A stretch of DNA of 64,000 nt from Aliivibrio sp. EL58 (GCF_900312675.1 NZ_OMPC01000004.1:9218-73217), one strand, 5' to 3'. Positions 23,638 through 36,500 are shown, counted from the stretch's first letter. The notes: generated by a model not told the origin, from the sequence alone. A program made the numbers and translations.

Positions 23638-26600
23638 TTAACAATCGGCAATGGCATTTTTAACTCGTTTATCAGAAACTGGATACGGTGTCCCAAGTTG
23701 CTGAGCAAAATAGCTCACTCGCAGTTCTTCTATCATCCAACGGATCTCTTTTACCTTATCTGGGGTTGGCTGCCCTTTCGGGATTTTATTCAACAACTCT
23801 TTATAATCGTTATTGATACCTTCCACTTTAAGTAAATGCATACGGTCTCGATTAGGATCAATTGGCAATTTTTCCATTCGACGTTCAATCGCTTTCATAT
23901 AACGATGAATGTCTGCCAATCGCTTCCAACCACACTCTGTCGCAAAGCCTTTGAAAATTAAGTTCTCAATTTGTGCTTTAATATCAGAAAGCGCAAATGC
24001 CATACTTAAATCAACACGGCCTTTTAGTTTTTTCTGTATTTGAAATGCCGTTGTCAAAATCGTTTCAACTTGTTTGGCTATCTCAACGACCGTATCTCCA
24101 AGCTCAGCTCTAACGTGCTCTTTCATTTTCTCAAAAGCTTCAGGCTCCCATACTAGGCCGCCCTTCTCTTCAATCAACTTATCAATACCACAAGCGATAC
24201 AGTCATCAATTAAATCTAACACTCGACCGTATTGATTAAAGTACAAACCTAATTTCGACTTGTTTGGTAAATTGCTATGTAAGTACTTAATTGGCGATGG
24301 AACATTAAGAAGGATCAAGCGACGTTGACCAGCTTTCATTGCATTGTGCTGCTCTTCTTCTGTCTCAAACAGTTTGATTTCAACACTGTCTTTACCATCC
24401 ACAATTGCAGGGTAAGCTTTAACTTCAAAGCCACCACGTTTCTGTGTGTAAAGTGCAGGTAGCTCACCAAAGCTCCACGTTTTAAGCCCTTTTTGCTCAA
24501 TATCATCATCTGCGACTTGAGATAACGTCTCTTGAACTTTATCTTTTAAGCCATCTTTTAGATCATATAAATCACGGCTTTCTTTTAGCTTACGATTGCG
24601 ATGATCAACAACGCGATAGGTTACTTTTAAATGATCTGGAATTTGCTCTAACTTCCAATCTTCACGTAACACTTCTACCCCGGTCATGCGTCGCAGCTCT
24701 TTTTCAAGGCTATCTAATAACGGCGCATCAAATGGCGTTGAACGAGATAAAAACGCATCGGCATAGTTCGGAGCAGGCACAAAGTTACGACGAATCGTTT
24801 TTGGCAGTGACTTAATATAAGCAACAACCATTTCGTGACGTAAACCTGGGATCTGCCAATCAAAGCCATCCATCGTTACTTGGTTTAAAATTGGCAATGG
24901 TACATGAACAGTAACACCATCGCTGTCTTGACCTGGTTCAAACTGATAACTAAGTTTCAGTTTTAAGTTACCTTGGTGCCAGAAGTTAGGATAATCAAGA
25001 TCCGTTACATGACTTGCATCATTTCGGAATAACATCTCTTTTTCAAAGCTCAGTAAATCCGGCGTTTCTTTCTGTGCTTTCTTCCACCAAGAATCAAAAT
25101 GACGACCTGATACAACATCGGTATTTACGCGTTGATCATAAAATTCAGCAAGCTGATCATCATCAACCAAGATGTCGCGACGACGTGATTTATGCTCTAA
25201 CTCTTCAACTTCTTGCAATAGCTTACGGTTTTCTTTGAAGAATTTATGATTAGTATTCCAATCTCCTTCAACGAGTGCTGAACGAATAAATATTTCACGA
25301 CATACCGGCGCATCAATCGAACCATAGTTAATTTGGCGTTTAGGTACAATTGGAATGCCGTAAATAGTAACTTTCTCGTATGCCATTACTGCAGCAGATT
25401 TTTTCGACCAATGCGGTTCACTGTAGCTGCGTTTAATTAAATGACCTGCTAGTGGTTCAATCCATTCAGGCTGAATTTTCGCAACAATACGACCCCATAA
25501 TTTCGAGGTTTCAACGAGCTCTGCAACCATTATCCATTTTGGCTGCTTCTTAAATAAGCCAGATGCAGGGAAAATATGATAGCGCGCATTTCGAGCACCT
25601 TGGTATTCATTTTTCTCTTGGTCTTTTTGACCGATGTGAGAAAGCATACCGGCTAAAATTGCAGTATGTACGCTTTGATAACCTGCCGCTTCTTGATTCA
25701 CTTTATAATTAAGCTCTTTCATTACTTGGCTTAATTGATAGTGAACGTCTTGCCACTCACGAACACGTAAGTAGTTTAAGAAATCTTTACGACATTGCTT
25801 TCTAAATTGGTTACTTGAAAGGGCCTTTTGTTGCTCTTTCACATGTTGCCATACATTCACAAAGGTCAAAAAGTCTGAATCTTCATGATTAAAACGCTTA
25901 TGCTTATCATCAGACTGTTGTTTTTTGTCACTTGGGCGTTCGCGAGGATCTTGAATCGACAGTGCTGCCGCAATGATCATCACTTCTTGCAATGCATTGT
26001 AATTTGGCGCTTCTAGAACCATACGAGCTAAGCGTGGATCGATTGGCAAACGAGCCAATTCACGCCCCACTTTCGTTAAGCTTTTCTTTGAGTCTTTAGC
26101 GTTAGGATTAATTGCCCCTAACTCTTCAAGCAGTTTGACACCATCTTGAATATTACGATTATCTGGCGCTTCTACAAATGGGAAGGCTTGAATATCACCT
26201 AAACCTAACGCGGTCATTTGTAAAATAACAGACGCCAAGTTAGTACGTAAAATTTCAGGATCGGTAAACTCAGGGCGCGCAACAAAGTCTTCTTCTGAAT
26301 ACAGACGAATACACACACCTTCAGATACACGACCACAACGGCCCATACGCTGATTGGCACTTGCTTGTGAAATCGCTTCAATTGGCAGACGTTGCACTTT
26401 AGTTCGGTAACTATAGCGACTAATACGCGCAGTACCCGGATCAATAACGTACTTAATACCAGGAACGGTTAACGACGTTTCTGCCACGTTGGTTGCCAAT
26501 ACAATTCGACGACCAGCATGAGGTTGGAACACGCGGTTTTGCTCTTGAGATGACAAACGTGCATACAAAGGCACAATTTCAGTGTCTCGTAGGTTACGTT

Positions 26601-27531
26601 TTTCTAGTGCTTCTGCGGTATCACGAATTTCTCGTTCACCTGTCATAAACAACAGAATGTCCCCTAACCCTTCTTCACACAACTCATCGACGGCATCAAA
26701 AATGGCTTCTAATTGATCTCTATCGGTATCATCGCCATCTTCAACAATTGGACGATAACGTGTTTCTACTGGGAAAGTTCGACCTGATACTTCAATGATC
26801 GGTGCATTATTAAAGTGCTTTGAAAAACGCTCAGGATCGATGGTTGCCGAAGTTATGATGATTTTTAAATCAGGACGTTTTGGCAATAATTCACGCAAAT
26901 AACCCATGATAAAATCGATATTTAAGCTACGTTCGTGTGCTTCATCGATAATAATGGTGTCGTACTGATTTAAGTATCTGTCGTTTTGGATTTCAGCAAG
27001 TAAGATACCATCCGTCATCAATTTAACTTGTGTGCGCTCTGACACTTGATCGTTAAATCGAACTTTATAACCAACGTGGCTACCAAGCTGTGTTTCCATC
27101 TCTTCTGCAATACGATCCGCAACCGAACGAGCCGCAAGACGACGTGGTTGTGTATGACCGATATTACCGAATTTACCACGGCCTAATTCCAAACAAATCT
27201 TTGGTAGCTGTGTGGTTTTACCTGAACCCGTTTCACCGGCAACGATGACGACTTGGTTATTGGCAATGGCTTCTGCAATGTCATCTTTCTTTTGGCTAAC
27301 AGGCAGATCTGGGTATTTGATCGTCGGACGATCCATCTCACGATTATTAGCAACCTGCATAGATTGTGCAATGTCTAATGCAATTTCATCAAACACGGCA
27401 TTTCTTGATTCTTCTTTTTTAATGCGTGATGCACCATGAATGCGTTTACTTAGGCGAAAACGGTCACGCAGCATACATTCACTTAGGGCTTTTCTAAGTG
27501 TTGCTGCTGAATTTTGATTTGATTGACTCAA
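23638..27531 (-). CDS. hrpA: ATP-dependent RNA helicase HrpA (DEAH box)
   Basis: The 1297-residue protein matches E. coli HrpA in length (1300). The helicase core is N-terminal: Walker A GETGSGKTTQLPK near residue 97, DEAH in TIIIDEAHERSLN, SAT in IITSATIDPERF, and motif VI QRMGRCGRVSEG. Then come the winged-helix/ratchet, OB-fold and a long C-terminal region with DUF3418-type sequence. HrpA acts on mRNA and stalled ribosomes in the cytoplasm. The gene is monocistronic; the next gene on the right is divergent. Confidence 0.95.
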   Translation of the reverse strand: MSQSNQNSAATLRKALSECMLRDRFRLSKRIHGASRIKKEESRNAVFDEIALDIAQSMQVANNREMDRPTIKYPDLPVSQKKDDIAEAIANNQVVIVAGETGSGKTTQLPKICLELGRGKFGNIGHTQPRRLAARSVADRIAEEMETQLGSHVGYKVRFNDQVSERTQVKLMTDGILLAEIQNDRYLNQYDTIIIDEAHERSLNIDFIMGYLRELLPKRPDLKIIITSATIDPERFSKHFNNAPIIEVSGRTFPVETRYRPIVEDGDDTDRDQLEAIFDAVDELCEEGLGDILLFMTGEREIRDTAEALEKRNLRDTEIVPLYARLSSQEQNRVFQPHAGRRIVLATNVAETSLTVPGIKYVIDPGTARISRYSYRTKVQRLPIEAISQASANQRMGRCGRVSEGVCIRLYSEEDFVARPEFTDPEILRTNLASVILQMTALGLGDIQAFPFVEAPDNRNIQDGVKLLEELGAINPNAKDSKKSLTKVGRELARLPIDPRLARMVLEAPNYNALQEVMIIAAALSIQDPRERPSDKKQQSDDKHKRFNHEDSDFLTFVNVWQHVKEQQKALSSNQFRKQCRKDFLNYLRVREWQDVHYQLSQVMKELNYKVNQEAAGYQSVHTAILAGMLSHIGQKDQEKNEYQGARNARYHIFPASGLFKKQPKWIMVAELVETSKLWGRIVAKIQPEWIEPLAGHLIKRSYSEPHWSKKSAAVMAYEKVTIYGIPIVPKRQINYGSIDAPVCREIFIRSALVEGDWNTNHKFFKENRKLLQEVEELEHKSRRRDILVDDDQLAEFYDQRVNTDVVSGRHFDSWWKKAQKETPDLLSFEKEMLFRNDASHVTDLDYPNFWHQGNLKLKLSYQFEPGQDSDGVTVHVPLPILNQVTMDGFDWQIPGLRHEMVVAYIKSLPKTIRRNFVPAPNYADAFLSRSTPFDAPLLDSLEKELRRMTGVEVLREDWKLEQIPDHLKVTYRVVDHRNRKLKESRDLYDLKDGLKDKVQETLSQVADDDIEQKGLKTWSFGELPALYTQKRGGFEVKAYPAIVDGKDSVEIKLFETEEEQHNAMKAGQRRLILLNVPSPIKYLHSNLPNKSKLGLYFNQYGRVLDLIDDCIACGIDKLIEEKGGLVWEPEAFEKMKEHVRAELGDTVVEIAKQVETILTTAFQIQKKLKGRVDLSMAFALSDIKAQIENLIFKGFATECGWKRLADIHRYMKAIERRMEKLPIDPNRDRMHLLKVEGINNDYKELLNKIPKGQPTPDKVKEIRWMIEELRVSYFAQQLGTPYPVSDKRVKNAIADC

Positions 27532-27770
27532 AATATATCCTACTGAATTTTTTATTATTCATTAACTGCAAGGATTCTATCACATTCTTGGCTCTATCTA
27601 CCCTCGTGAGACAAAAATCTGTTTTACTCTATTGTAATAATCCACGACTAGAAAACGCAAAACACGCTTGATAAATAGTCAAACTATGCCGTTATTTATG
27701 GATTCGATTGCCCGAATGGAGATCCCTTTGCTAAACTTAACGCATCAATCCTAATCATTAAGATGGCTGT

Positions 27771-28097
27771 ATGGAATTTAACGGTAAGCACATTGAACGC
27801 GACGCTCAAGGGTATTTAATGAATCATACCGATTGGTGTGAAGAGTTAGTTCCACTTTTAGCACAAGAAGAGAACATCGAGCTGACGGAAGCCCATTGGG
27901 AAGTCGTTCGTTTTGTTCGCTCTTTTTATGAAGAGTTCAAAACATCGCCTGCAGTTCGTATGCTAGTAAAAGCGATGGAAAAAGCGCATGGTCCAGAAAA
28001 AGGCAACAGTAAATACCTATTTACACTATTTAAATTAGGCCCTGCAAAACAAGCAACAAAACTGGCTGGTTTACCAAAGCCAGCAAAATGTCTTTAA
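27771..28097 (+). CDS. tusE: Sulfur relay protein TusE (DsrC family)
   Basis: TusE takes sulfur from the TusBCD complex and hands it to MnmA for 2-thiouridine at tRNA wobble position 34. The 108-residue protein has the DsrC fold and the essential penultimate Cys107 in the C-terminal KPAKCL arm. GHIxRDAQGYLxN-type start ([18 protein letters not shown]) and [14 protein letters not shown] are typical. It converges on acyP as in E. coli (tusE-yccX). Confidence 0.93.
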   Translation: MEFNGKHIERDAQGYLMNHTDWCEELVPLLAQEENIELTEAHWEVVRFVRSFYEEFKTSPAVRMLVKAMEKAHGPEKGNSKYLFTLFKLGPAKQATKLAGLPKPAKCL

Positions 28098-28114
28098 GCT
28101 TTAGTTCTCCACCC

Positions 28115-28387
28115 TTAATACATTTTAAAATCAGATAATTCTGGCCACTGGGTTTCAACGCGCTCGACAGAATCTACACGAGCTAATTGAGGCCCAGTAT
28201 TCAACCACTCTTCTAACGCCTTCACTTTATCTTCTTCACCACAAGCCAACACTTCAACAGAACCATCTGCTTGATTTCGAGCATAACCTGTTAAATCAAG
28301 TTTCAATGCCGTATGTGCTGTATGAAAACGAAAACCCACACGCTGTACTTTTCCCTTTACAGTGAACTTAACTGATTTTTGTGACAT
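28115..28387 (-). CDS. acyP: Acylphosphatase
   Basis: A 90-residue ferredoxin-like-fold enzyme hydrolysing acyl phosphates. The active-site loop GKVQRVGFR (phosphate-binding Arg) and the catalytic Asn in [17 protein letters not shown] are both present, so it should be active. The tusE-acyP-(receptors)-rlmI order reflects the tusE-yccX-rlmI block of E. coli, interrupted here by two chemoreceptor genes. Confidence 0.93.
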   Translation of the reverse strand: MSQKSVKFTVKGKVQRVGFRFHTAHTALKLDLTGYARNQADGSVEVLACGEEDKVKALEEWLNTGPQLARVDSVERVETQWPELSDFKMY

Positions 28388-28471
28388 AACTCACCTATAA
28401 CTGTAATTTATAATAAAAATTTCTTAATCATGAGATATTATCAATTTCCACATCATATATACGGATCTCAT

Positions 28472-29875
28472 ATGAAAGAGTCAGCATTTCGCTGGATTGA
28501 TAAATACCTTATCCATCTAAAAATTCAAGAAAAGTTTTATCTACTATTCTTACTTCCAATTATCGCCCTTTTAAGTCTAACAGCAATTATGGATTCTGCT
28601 GCTGATAGCATGATGGCTGAAACATTAGATCACGAAGTTCAATTCGTTGCCTCTATGTTGGATCAGCAAAATATTTCTCGACAAGATGCTGTGAATCTTC
28701 TCTCTCAATCCGCTGAGTTTGCAGTTGGTTCAGGCGAACATACTGCATTTGTTAATTCTGGTAATTACAGTATCAGTGCAGACTCAAATGTCACGCTTTG
28801 GTCTACTTTATCTAGCTTACAAATCTCTTTAATTGTTGCTGTTCTATTATTAATGGCTGTCGGCGTTTATTACATAATGACTTTCATTGGTGGCGCGATG
28901 TTCACTATGAATAAAGCCTTAGAAACGCTTGAGTCTGGTGACTTAACACAACGTATGAATTTCTTCCCTGTGAGAGATGAATTCAGTGTTATTGCGATTA
29001 CTATTGATAAATTGGCAGAACGCGAACAACAATTGGTTTTAGCTATGCAAGAATCTGTCGCCTTAATTCAACAGATGAGCTCTGAGTTAAGTCAAAACAG
29101 CCATAAAAGTTCAGATGCTTCTGATAAGCAACTTACACAACTCGATTTACTATCAAGTGCAACAGAAGAGATGGCGACATCAATTCAAGAAGTAGCTAAT
29201 TACACTCACGAAGCCTCTTCTCAATCTACAGATGCAATGGATTCGGCTCGTCTTGGTCAATCCCAAGTGGATTCTGCCGTAAAAGCGATTCAAGCCTTAT
29301 CAGAAGAGATAAATCAAGCTGCCCATGCTGTTCAAGAATTAGATGACAATGCAGCAAAAATTGATGATGCTGTCGCGACTATCAATGGTATTTCTCAACA
29401 AACTAACTTATTAGCATTAAATGCAGCGATTGAAGCCGCACGAGCTGGTGAGCAAGGCCGTGGATTTGCTGTAGTTGCGGATGAAGTTCGTACATTGGCA
29501 AGCCGAACTCAACAAGCCACCGTCGAAATTCAATCAATGATTGAAGCGCTACAAAATAACAGTAAATCACTCTTAACTCTGACATCGAATACAGTAAGTA
29601 ACGCTGAAACAGGTCAAGAGTTAATGCAGCAGGTACATAACGATATTTCACACATTGCCGATCGTAACAATACTATTGCACAAAGTAACAATGAAATTGC
29701 AACAGCGGCTAGCCAGCAAGGCGAAGTGGCGGTGAGTATTGCTTCAACGGTTGAAGATGTTCGAACTCAATCAAATCAAGTTCATAAGATGATCAAAGAT
29801 TCTGAATCTAATATCGAGCAACTTAGATTAAAGGGCCAAGATTTAGAATTACTGCTTAATGGATTAAAAGCATAA
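28472..29875 (+). CDS. Methyl-accepting chemotaxis protein with a small periplasmic region
   Basis: From ATG 28472 (with GGATCTC upstream) the protein has 467 residues; an in-frame ATG at 28430 would add 14. TM1 is about residues 21-42 ([18 protein letters not shown]), TM2 about 113-138, a HAMP domain follows ([15 protein letters not shown]), and the signalling hairpin has the tip [20 protein letters not shown] and [15 protein letters not shown]. The periplasmic part is only about 70 residues, too small for a standard four-helix or Cache sensor. No CheR-tethering pentapeptide is seen at the C terminus. Ligand unknown; it may sense membrane state or a partner protein. Confidence 0.9.
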   Translation: MKESAFRWIDKYLIHLKIQEKFYLLFLLPIIALLSLTAIMDSAADSMMAETLDHEVQFVASMLDQQNISRQDAVNLLSQSAEFAVGSGEHTAFVNSGNYSISADSNVTLWSTLSSLQISLIVAVLLLMAVGVYYIMTFIGGAMFTMNKALETLESGDLTQRMNFFPVRDEFSVIAITIDKLAEREQQLVLAMQESVALIQQMSSELSQNSHKSSDASDKQLTQLDLLSSATEEMATSIQEVANYTHEASSQSTDAMDSARLGQSQVDSAVKAIQALSEEINQAAHAVQELDDNAAKIDDAVATINGISQQTNLLALNAAIEAARAGEQGRGFAVVADEVRTLASRTQQATVEIQSMIEALQNNSKSLLTLTSNTVSNAETGQELMQQVHNDISHIADRNNTIAQSNNEIATAASQQGEVAVSIASTVEDVRTQSNQVHKMIKDSESNIEQLRLKGQDLELLLNGLKA

Positions 29876-30176
29876 TAATAACCTCTAGTCACTTATATGT
29901 ATTCTATATGAGTGACTTTAGATATTTCCACTAAAATATATACGTCAATGTTATTTTGACGCTTTATTACACTTAGTAACAATTTTATTATTAATAGTAT
30001 GCACACCCTCGATTTAATGATAACCACATCACGATTTTTTACTTTTTTTTACTATAAATTCCGCTCTCAAGCGCTTTGTCAATTAAGCGCCAAATACTTT
30101 TTATAATTATATACATATTATTTTTGGATATATGACGATTATTAATACTGACTCGCATATATTCAGGAGAGCAAAC
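29876..30176. other. Intergenic region between two chemoreceptor genes, with hairpin
   Basis: About 300 bases without a gene. AGTCACTTATAT (29887-29898) pairs with ATATGAGTGACT (29906-29917) as a 12-pair stem with one G-T wobble, a possible terminator of the upstream gene although the T-run after it is poor. The remainder is AT-rich, with runs of T near 30040 and a ribosome binding site CAGGAG at the right end. No sigma-28-type promoter could be assigned with confidence. Confidence 0.5.
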
Positions 30177-32138
30177 ATGAACCACTCCTTTATATTTAAA
30201 CTTTCATTAAATAAACCGTTACTTGCGTTACTTCTTGCCCCTGTTTTCACTTCATTATTCTTATTTGCAACTGTTGCTTTTTTAATCGACGGTCGAAATA
30301 ACGAGGTAGAAAGTAACATTATGCAAACAGCTGAACGAACGGCTTTAGGCCATGAAATTATGCAGCTACGCTATTTTTGGCAAGAAGTTCGAGTACAAAA
30401 TAGAGATACTATGTCTGAAACTGGACAAGCAATGTTAGATGCTCAACAAAACTTACAAAAAGCATTTATCACCACAAGTACTCATATTAAAGATCGTATT
30501 CTTATATCAGAGGTCTTAAGTGATACTGGTAAGTCAGATTTAGTACAATTACAAAAAAATTTAGATAGTTATGAAACGAGCATTAATACTTCAGTTCAAA
30601 TCTTTACTAATTTATATGAAGCTCAGATTGCAACTCCAATATTTTGGCAACCAATGGTTGAAATGCTAACTTTTATTGGTTCAGTATATAACGGTTCAGA
30701 ATCAGATTGGGAAAAAGAGCGAATTATGTTCACTACTGATATTGAGCGATTTTATGATAGTTTAAATCGAATGGTAAGTAGCAGAGATTTAGATGAACAA
30801 AAAATTGCAGATAAATACCTTGTTTCCATTCAATCATTTATAGAAAAATATAATCAACATCAAGAAGTTAAATCTTTTAATAAAAACATATTCGGTGCTT
30901 ATTTAGCGCTATACCATGAAAGTATCGAAGCTTTAGAATCAAATACAGAACAATCAAAATTTCGTTCAACACTTGTTAATGAAATTACAAGTATCATTTC
31001 AACAGTCAATGCACGTCAAATTGAATATACTCAGATATTAAATGAGCGTTCTCTTGCAGCAAGTAAAAATGTACAAAATACACAAATTTGGTCATGGTTT
31101 GGGGCTGCATTACTTTCAACCTTTATTGCCCTACTTCTAGCTCGTAATATTAATAATGTTTTAGCTTCTATTGCGAGAACGATATCAGCAATGGCTAAGC
31201 AAAATTTAACTACATTAACTAATTTATCAGGTACGAATGAACTTGCTGTGCTTGCAATTAATCTAGATGCTTCGATCAAAAACATGGCCAATATGGTTAG
31301 TTCTGTTAGAGAACAAAGCAACGATGTAGCCTCTTCTTCAACCGAACTTGCCTGTGTGATGACCCAAAGTTCAAGTAACGCAGAAGAACAAAGTGCACAA
31401 ATAGAACAAATAGCTGCAGCAGTAACCGAACTATCTGCCTCTTCAAACTTAGTTGCTGAGTCAGCTAAAAATACCGAGCTACAAGCAACAGAAGCAGCAA
31501 CGTTATGTGAGTTAGGCCAAGAAATTGCTGAGCAAAATAAAATTCGCGCTGATGATTTAACAACTCAATTAAGTGAAACCGCCTCTGTAGTCGAAAATCT
31601 ACGGACTCACTGCGTAAGTATCGAAGAAGTCGCGACCGTTATTAATAACATATCAGAGCAGACAAATTTACTTGCTTTAAATGCTGCAATTGAAGCAGCC
31701 CGAGCTGGTGAAATGGGCCGTGGGTTTGCAGTTGTTGCTGATGAAGTTCGAAATTTAGCAGGGAAAACCCAGCAATCGACAGTTCACATTAAAAAAATCA
31801 TTTCTGAACTGCAATCTTACTCTTTAGATGCAACAGAGAAAGTGGATGGGTGTTTAGAAACCATAACATTAACTCGTGAAACCTCTATTCAATCTTACGA
31901 TCACCTAGCTAATATCAACAGTGCGATTCAGTCAATCTATGGCAGTTCAACTGAAATGGCTTCTGCTGCACTACAACAATCGAATGCCGTTGAAGAAATT
32001 ACAGGTACAGTTATTGGTATTAAAGAAATTATTAACCAAAACGTAACTGGAATTGAAGAATCAAGTAAGGCATCAAATTTCTTATCTGAATTAGCTGAAC
32101 AGCAACGCTCACAACTTGAATTATTCACTATTAAATAA
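30177..32138 (+). CDS. Methyl-accepting chemotaxis protein
   Basis: ATG 30177 is chosen because CAGGAG lies nine bases upstream; an ATG at 30132 lacks one. The 653-residue receptor has TM1 at about 14-38 ([20 protein letters not shown]), a periplasmic helical sensor of about 260 residues, TM2 at [16 protein letters not shown], a HAMP, and the cytoplasmic hairpin with [20 protein letters not shown] and [20 protein letters not shown]. The sensor looks like a long four-helix bundle and its ligand is unknown. Confidence 0.9.
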   Translation: MNHSFIFKLSLNKPLLALLLAPVFTSLFLFATVAFLIDGRNNEVESNIMQTAERTALGHEIMQLRYFWQEVRVQNRDTMSETGQAMLDAQQNLQKAFITTSTHIKDRILISEVLSDTGKSDLVQLQKNLDSYETSINTSVQIFTNLYEAQIATPIFWQPMVEMLTFIGSVYNGSESDWEKERIMFTTDIERFYDSLNRMVSSRDLDEQKIADKYLVSIQSFIEKYNQHQEVKSFNKNIFGAYLALYHESIEALESNTEQSKFRSTLVNEITSIISTVNARQIEYTQILNERSLAASKNVQNTQIWSWFGAALLSTFIALLLARNINNVLASIARTISAMAKQNLTTLTNLSGTNELAVLAINLDASIKNMANMVSSVREQSNDVASSSTELACVMTQSSSNAEEQSAQIEQIAAAVTELSASSNLVAESAKNTELQATEAATLCELGQEIAEQNKIRADDLTTQLSETASVVENLRTHCVSIEEVATVINNISEQTNLLALNAAIEAARAGEMGRGFAVVADEVRNLAGKTQQSTVHIKKIISELQSYSLDATEKVDGCLETITLTRETSIQSYDHLANINSAIQSIYGSSTEMASAALQQSNAVEEITGTVIGIKEIINQNVTGIEESSKASNFLSELAEQQRSQLELFTIK

Positions 32139-32301
32139 GATTATTTAATACTTTATTATCATGGGGAGTACTAATCTCTCCATGATTACCCCCTTTTTAC
32201 TTCGATTCCCCCCCCATCAAATATATAAGTCATTTTATTCATTGCTTTTATGATACGCATCACAGAGAATATCGACTCAATTTTATCATCAGAGCATCAA
32301 T

Positions 32302-33492
32302 ATGACTGTTTCAATCTATTTAGTAAAAGGACGTGATAAAGCATTACGTCGCCGTCACCCTTGGATCTTTTCTCGTGGTATTGACCGCATTGATGGGAAA
32401 GCAGAGCTAGGTGAAACAGTTGAGATCTATTCAAACAGCGGCGAGTGGCTTGCTCGTGGTGCGTTTTCTCCACAATCTCAAATTCGTGCTCGTGTTTGGA
32501 CATTTGATAAAAATGAAGCAATTGATAAAGATTTCTTTGTTCGTCGTTTAAATCAAGCGCAAGGCTTACGTGATGTTCTTGCTGAGCGTGAAGGCTTAAC
32601 TGGCTATCGCTTAATCGCTGCTGAATCTGATGGTTTACCAGGTATCACGATTGACCGTTACCAAAACTATTTTGTATGTCAGCTTTTAAGTGCTGGAGCA
32701 GAAGCAACTAAAGATATGTTGGTAGAAGCATTAATCGAATGCTACCCAGAATGTAATATTTACGAGCGTTCTGACGTTTCTGTTCGTAAAAAAGAAGGTC
32801 TAAAACAACGCACTGGCGTTCTACACGGTGAAGAGCCACCTGAGTCTGTAATCATTGAAGAGAATGGCGTGAAAATTAGCGTTGATATCGTCAATGGTCA
32901 TAAAACAGGTTTCTACCTTGACCAACGCGATAGCCGTGAGCGCTCATGTAAATACGTAAAAGGTAAAACGGTACTTAACTGTTTCTCTTACACAGGTGGT
33001 TTTGGTTTGTACTCACTTAAAGGTGGTGCAAAACACGTTATCAATGCTGATGTTTCCCAACTGGCACTGGATAACGCAAAAAATAACACAGAGATTAACG
33101 GATTCGATTTATCTAAAGCTGAATTCTTAAACGCTGATGTATTTAAACTATTGCGAGAATACCGTGATAACGGCACAAAATTTGATGTTGTGATCATGGA
33201 CCCACCAAAATTTGCTGAATCTAAAAACCAGCTTACTGGTGCATGTCGTGGCTATAAAGACATCAATATGCTTGCTATGCAGATCCTAAATCCAGGCGGT
33301 ACGCTATTAACGTATTCTTGTTCTGGTCTGATGGATACGGGCTTATTCCAAAAAATCGTTGCTGATGCTGCTCTTGATGCTAAGCGTACGGTTCAGTTTA
33401 TCGAGCGTTTTGAGCAAGCAGCGGATCACCCTCTGGATTCTGCTTACCCTGAAGGTTTCTACCTAAAAGGCTTTGCTTGTCGCGTTGTATAA
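32302..33492 (+). CDS. rlmI: 23S rRNA m5C1962 methyltransferase
   Basis: RlmI methylates cytosine 1962 of 23S rRNA. The 396 residues (E. coli 396) comprise an N-terminal PUA domain ([20 protein letters not shown]), a central EEHEE-like domain, and a C-terminal Rossmann methyltransferase: [16 protein letters not shown] for SAM binding, [11 protein letters not shown], and TYSCSG with the catalytic Cys. Same gene neighbourhood as E. coli yccW, apart from the inserted chemoreceptors. Confidence 0.95.
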   Translation: MTVSIYLVKGRDKALRRRHPWIFSRGIDRIDGKAELGETVEIYSNSGEWLARGAFSPQSQIRARVWTFDKNEAIDKDFFVRRLNQAQGLRDVLAEREGLTGYRLIAAESDGLPGITIDRYQNYFVCQLLSAGAEATKDMLVEALIECYPECNIYERSDVSVRKKEGLKQRTGVLHGEEPPESVIIEENGVKISVDIVNGHKTGFYLDQRDSRERSCKYVKGKTVLNCFSYTGGFGLYSLKGGAKHVINADVSQLALDNAKNNTEINGFDLSKAEFLNADVFKLLREYRDNGTKFDVVIMDPPKFAESKNQLTGACRGYKDINMLAMQILNPGGTLLTYSCSGLMDTGLFQKIVADAALDAKRTVQFIERFEQAADHPLDSAYPEGFYLKGFACRVV

Positions 33493-33516
33493 TATTTATT
33501 TAATACAAACATAAAT

Positions 33517-33550
33517 AAAAGGCGAGAAGGTTAACCCCTCTCGCCTTTTT
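33517..33550. terminator. Bidirectional terminator between rlmI and the giant adhesin gene
   Basis: AAAAGGCGAGA and TCTCGCCTTTTT form a stem that continues through an imperfect GGTTAACC loop region; A- and T-runs flank it. Both genes converge on it. Confidence 0.88.
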
Positions 33551-33573
33551 AGTTTCATAAAGCAGTAGTTCTG

Positions 33574-36500
33574 TTAGTCGACTTTAAATGCATTGAACTC
33601 ATTATAAAGTTTATCGAGAACATCATGATCGCTAATACTGCCTAAATCACTAATCCCTAACGCACCACTATCTACGCCTTTTAAGGTGATATTAGTTTGA
33701 CTGCCTTGATCATCAGTAATAGATAAAACCGTCTGAGCATTACCGTCATCAATGTTAACTTCTATGTGCTGTAACATATCGTCAATGGTTGATGCTGATG
33801 TCACGCTATCTGGTAGTAAATCGGCTAAATCCAAAATGTCTGCTTCATTATTTGCAGCAACTCCATCAAGGGCAAAATCTTCAACTTGAGTTTCAGCTGG
33901 ATTGATAAGATCTCCTGCAATTTCTTCAGCAAAATAAAAGACATCATTACCGCCACCACCGGTTAAAATATCATTTTGACCAGATGCATATAGGATATTG
34001 TCATCTTCATTACCAAAGCTATCTGAAACCACTAAATGTCCAGAGTTCGTTAATGAATTCAACTTTTCAGCATCCGTCATACCTGCGGTGGACTCTCCTG
34101 CTAGCTCATCAAGAGTAATACCATCAATAACAATGGTTTGTACTGTACCACCAGCTTCATTAATGTAAATTTCAGTGCTGCCATCTACCTCTGACACTTG
34201 AATTTGAGAAGCTAGCGTTGCTGAATCCCAAACAGAGGTAACATTAGCAATGTCACTTAAATCAACCTTATCGCTGTTAAGATCAAAGTCTTTTATTACA
34301 TCTCTCGCAAAATCACCACCAATAGAGGCATTTGTCCAAGTAAACGTATCAGCAGTACCAACATCAGATAAGTCTAATGGATTACCAAATAACAATTCAT
34401 CATTGGTCGTTCCGGTTAAAATATCTGAGCCACTAAATCCTTGAACGATAGTTGGCGCGGCAACAACTACGGTGATAACTTGTTGAGTGACTCCGCCTTT
34501 GCCATCAGATGCTTCTACGATAAACTCATCTGTTGTATCAGCTGCCAGCCCTAATGTACTGTCTTCAAGCAACATATATGTCCACAATCCAGCAGCATTA
34601 ATACTTAGTGTTCCATAAGCTCCTGTTGCTGAAGATGTAGAAGCAAGCTGCCAGTTTATTGAATCATTTTCAGCATCGGTTGCTGTTAATTGACCACTGG
34701 CCGTTTCAACCACGCCCTCTTTCACGTCTGCAGTGCTTGTTCCTGCTATCACTGGGGAGTCATTTTCTCCAGAAATATCAATCGTTATAATTTGTTGAGT
34801 CACTTGCCCTGTTACATCAGTTACGTCTATAACAAGAGACTCTTGGGCACCATCAGCACCAATCGCTTGTGCAAGTGTATTATCTAGATCATATTCCCAC
34901 TTACCTGTTGTTGCATTAACGATAAATGTTCCATACAAGGGGGTGGATGACGTTGAAACGGTATAGCCTATATCTGTTTCTTCTGGATCTAGATAAGTAA
35001 TTGTACCTTCAGCATGCAGTTCACCATCTTCAACAACGGCTCCTGTTGTTTCTTGAGCAACCCCTGCATTGACGATTGGTTGATCATCATTACCTGAAAG
35101 ACTCACTGTAATCTCTTGAGTTACCGTACCACCATTTCCATCAGCGATTTCTATCGTGAATTTTTCTGTCGCACCGGTAATTCCTAGAACTTGAGCTTTG
35201 TCGTTATCAAGTAAATAGGTCCACTCACCATTACCATCAACGGTTAAAGCACCGTATAAACCAGCAATATCACCTGGTGTTGTCGCTGTATTTGGGCCAG
35301 ATATAACGGTGTAAGAAAAGCTGGTATCCGTTAAATCAATATCTGACACATCTAATTGACCAATAGCCGTTGCTGTGCCGTCTTCACTAACACTGCCAAT
35401 GATGACACTTGATGCATCAATCGTTGGTGTATCATTTTCACCCGTAATATTGATAGTAATAACTTGTTGTATTGTTCCGCCAGTTTGATCTTTTACTTCG
35501 ATGGTATACGTTTCTTGAGTACCTGTAGCGCCAACCTCTTGAGCCAAGGTATTATTTAATTCATACGTCCATACACCATTCGCATCTACAGTAAGAGTGC
35601 CATAAGGTGAAGTCGGTGGATTAATCACATTGTAATCAATAAGGTCACCTTCTGGATCCACAAAAGCAACCTGCCCAGTCGCTGTCAAGGTTCCATCTTC
35701 TACAACAGTGCCTTCCGTTACTTGAGTTATGTCTGTATTGATAATCGGATCATCATCTGTACCAGTAATCTCTACGGTAACATCCTGTTCGATTACTCCA
35801 CCGTTACCATCATCGATTTGAATAGTGAACGTTTCAGTTATAACTTCATTACCGATGTTTTGAGCTTTATCGTTATCTAATACGTAAGTCCATTTACCAT
35901 TGTCATCTACAGTAACGACACCATAGGCATTTGCTGGAGAAGTAATGACATCAAACTCAAATGTCGTATCAGTAATATCAATATCTGTAATATCTAATTG
36001 GCCTGATTTACTTAATGTTCCGTCTTCTGCGACATCCACCAAAATAATACTGGTATTAACGACTTCTGGATCATCATTTGTGCCATTTACAGTGAACGTA
36101 ATATCTTGTGTACTGCTTAAACCATGTTCGTCTGTAACTTTAACGGTATAAGTTAAATCTAGCGATTCATCAACGCCAAGCTGTTGGATCTCTACCGCGG
36201 TATTATCAACAACTAATTTATAGTCACCATTTGGTTCAAAGGTAAGCGTGCCCAAAGTATCACCACTCAATACTTGCCATGAGTGTGTGTCCGATGTATC
36301 TGGATCGCCATTATCCCAGTTTCCTGTTGCTTCTATAGTGTTCGCACCTGTAACGCCACTGTCTTCTGTTAACTCTGGTGGTACGGTAACAACTAAATCA
36401 GGTGCGTCATTTTCACCATTAATAATGATGGTTATAGTCATATCAGTAGTAGCACCAAATTCATCCGTTGCTGTGATAGTAACGGTATCTGTCAGTGTTT

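Noticed and set aside
32160-32184. CATGG...CCATG hairpin after the second chemoreceptor as a terminator
   Set aside because: The stem contains a wobble pair and no T-run follows; left unassigned.
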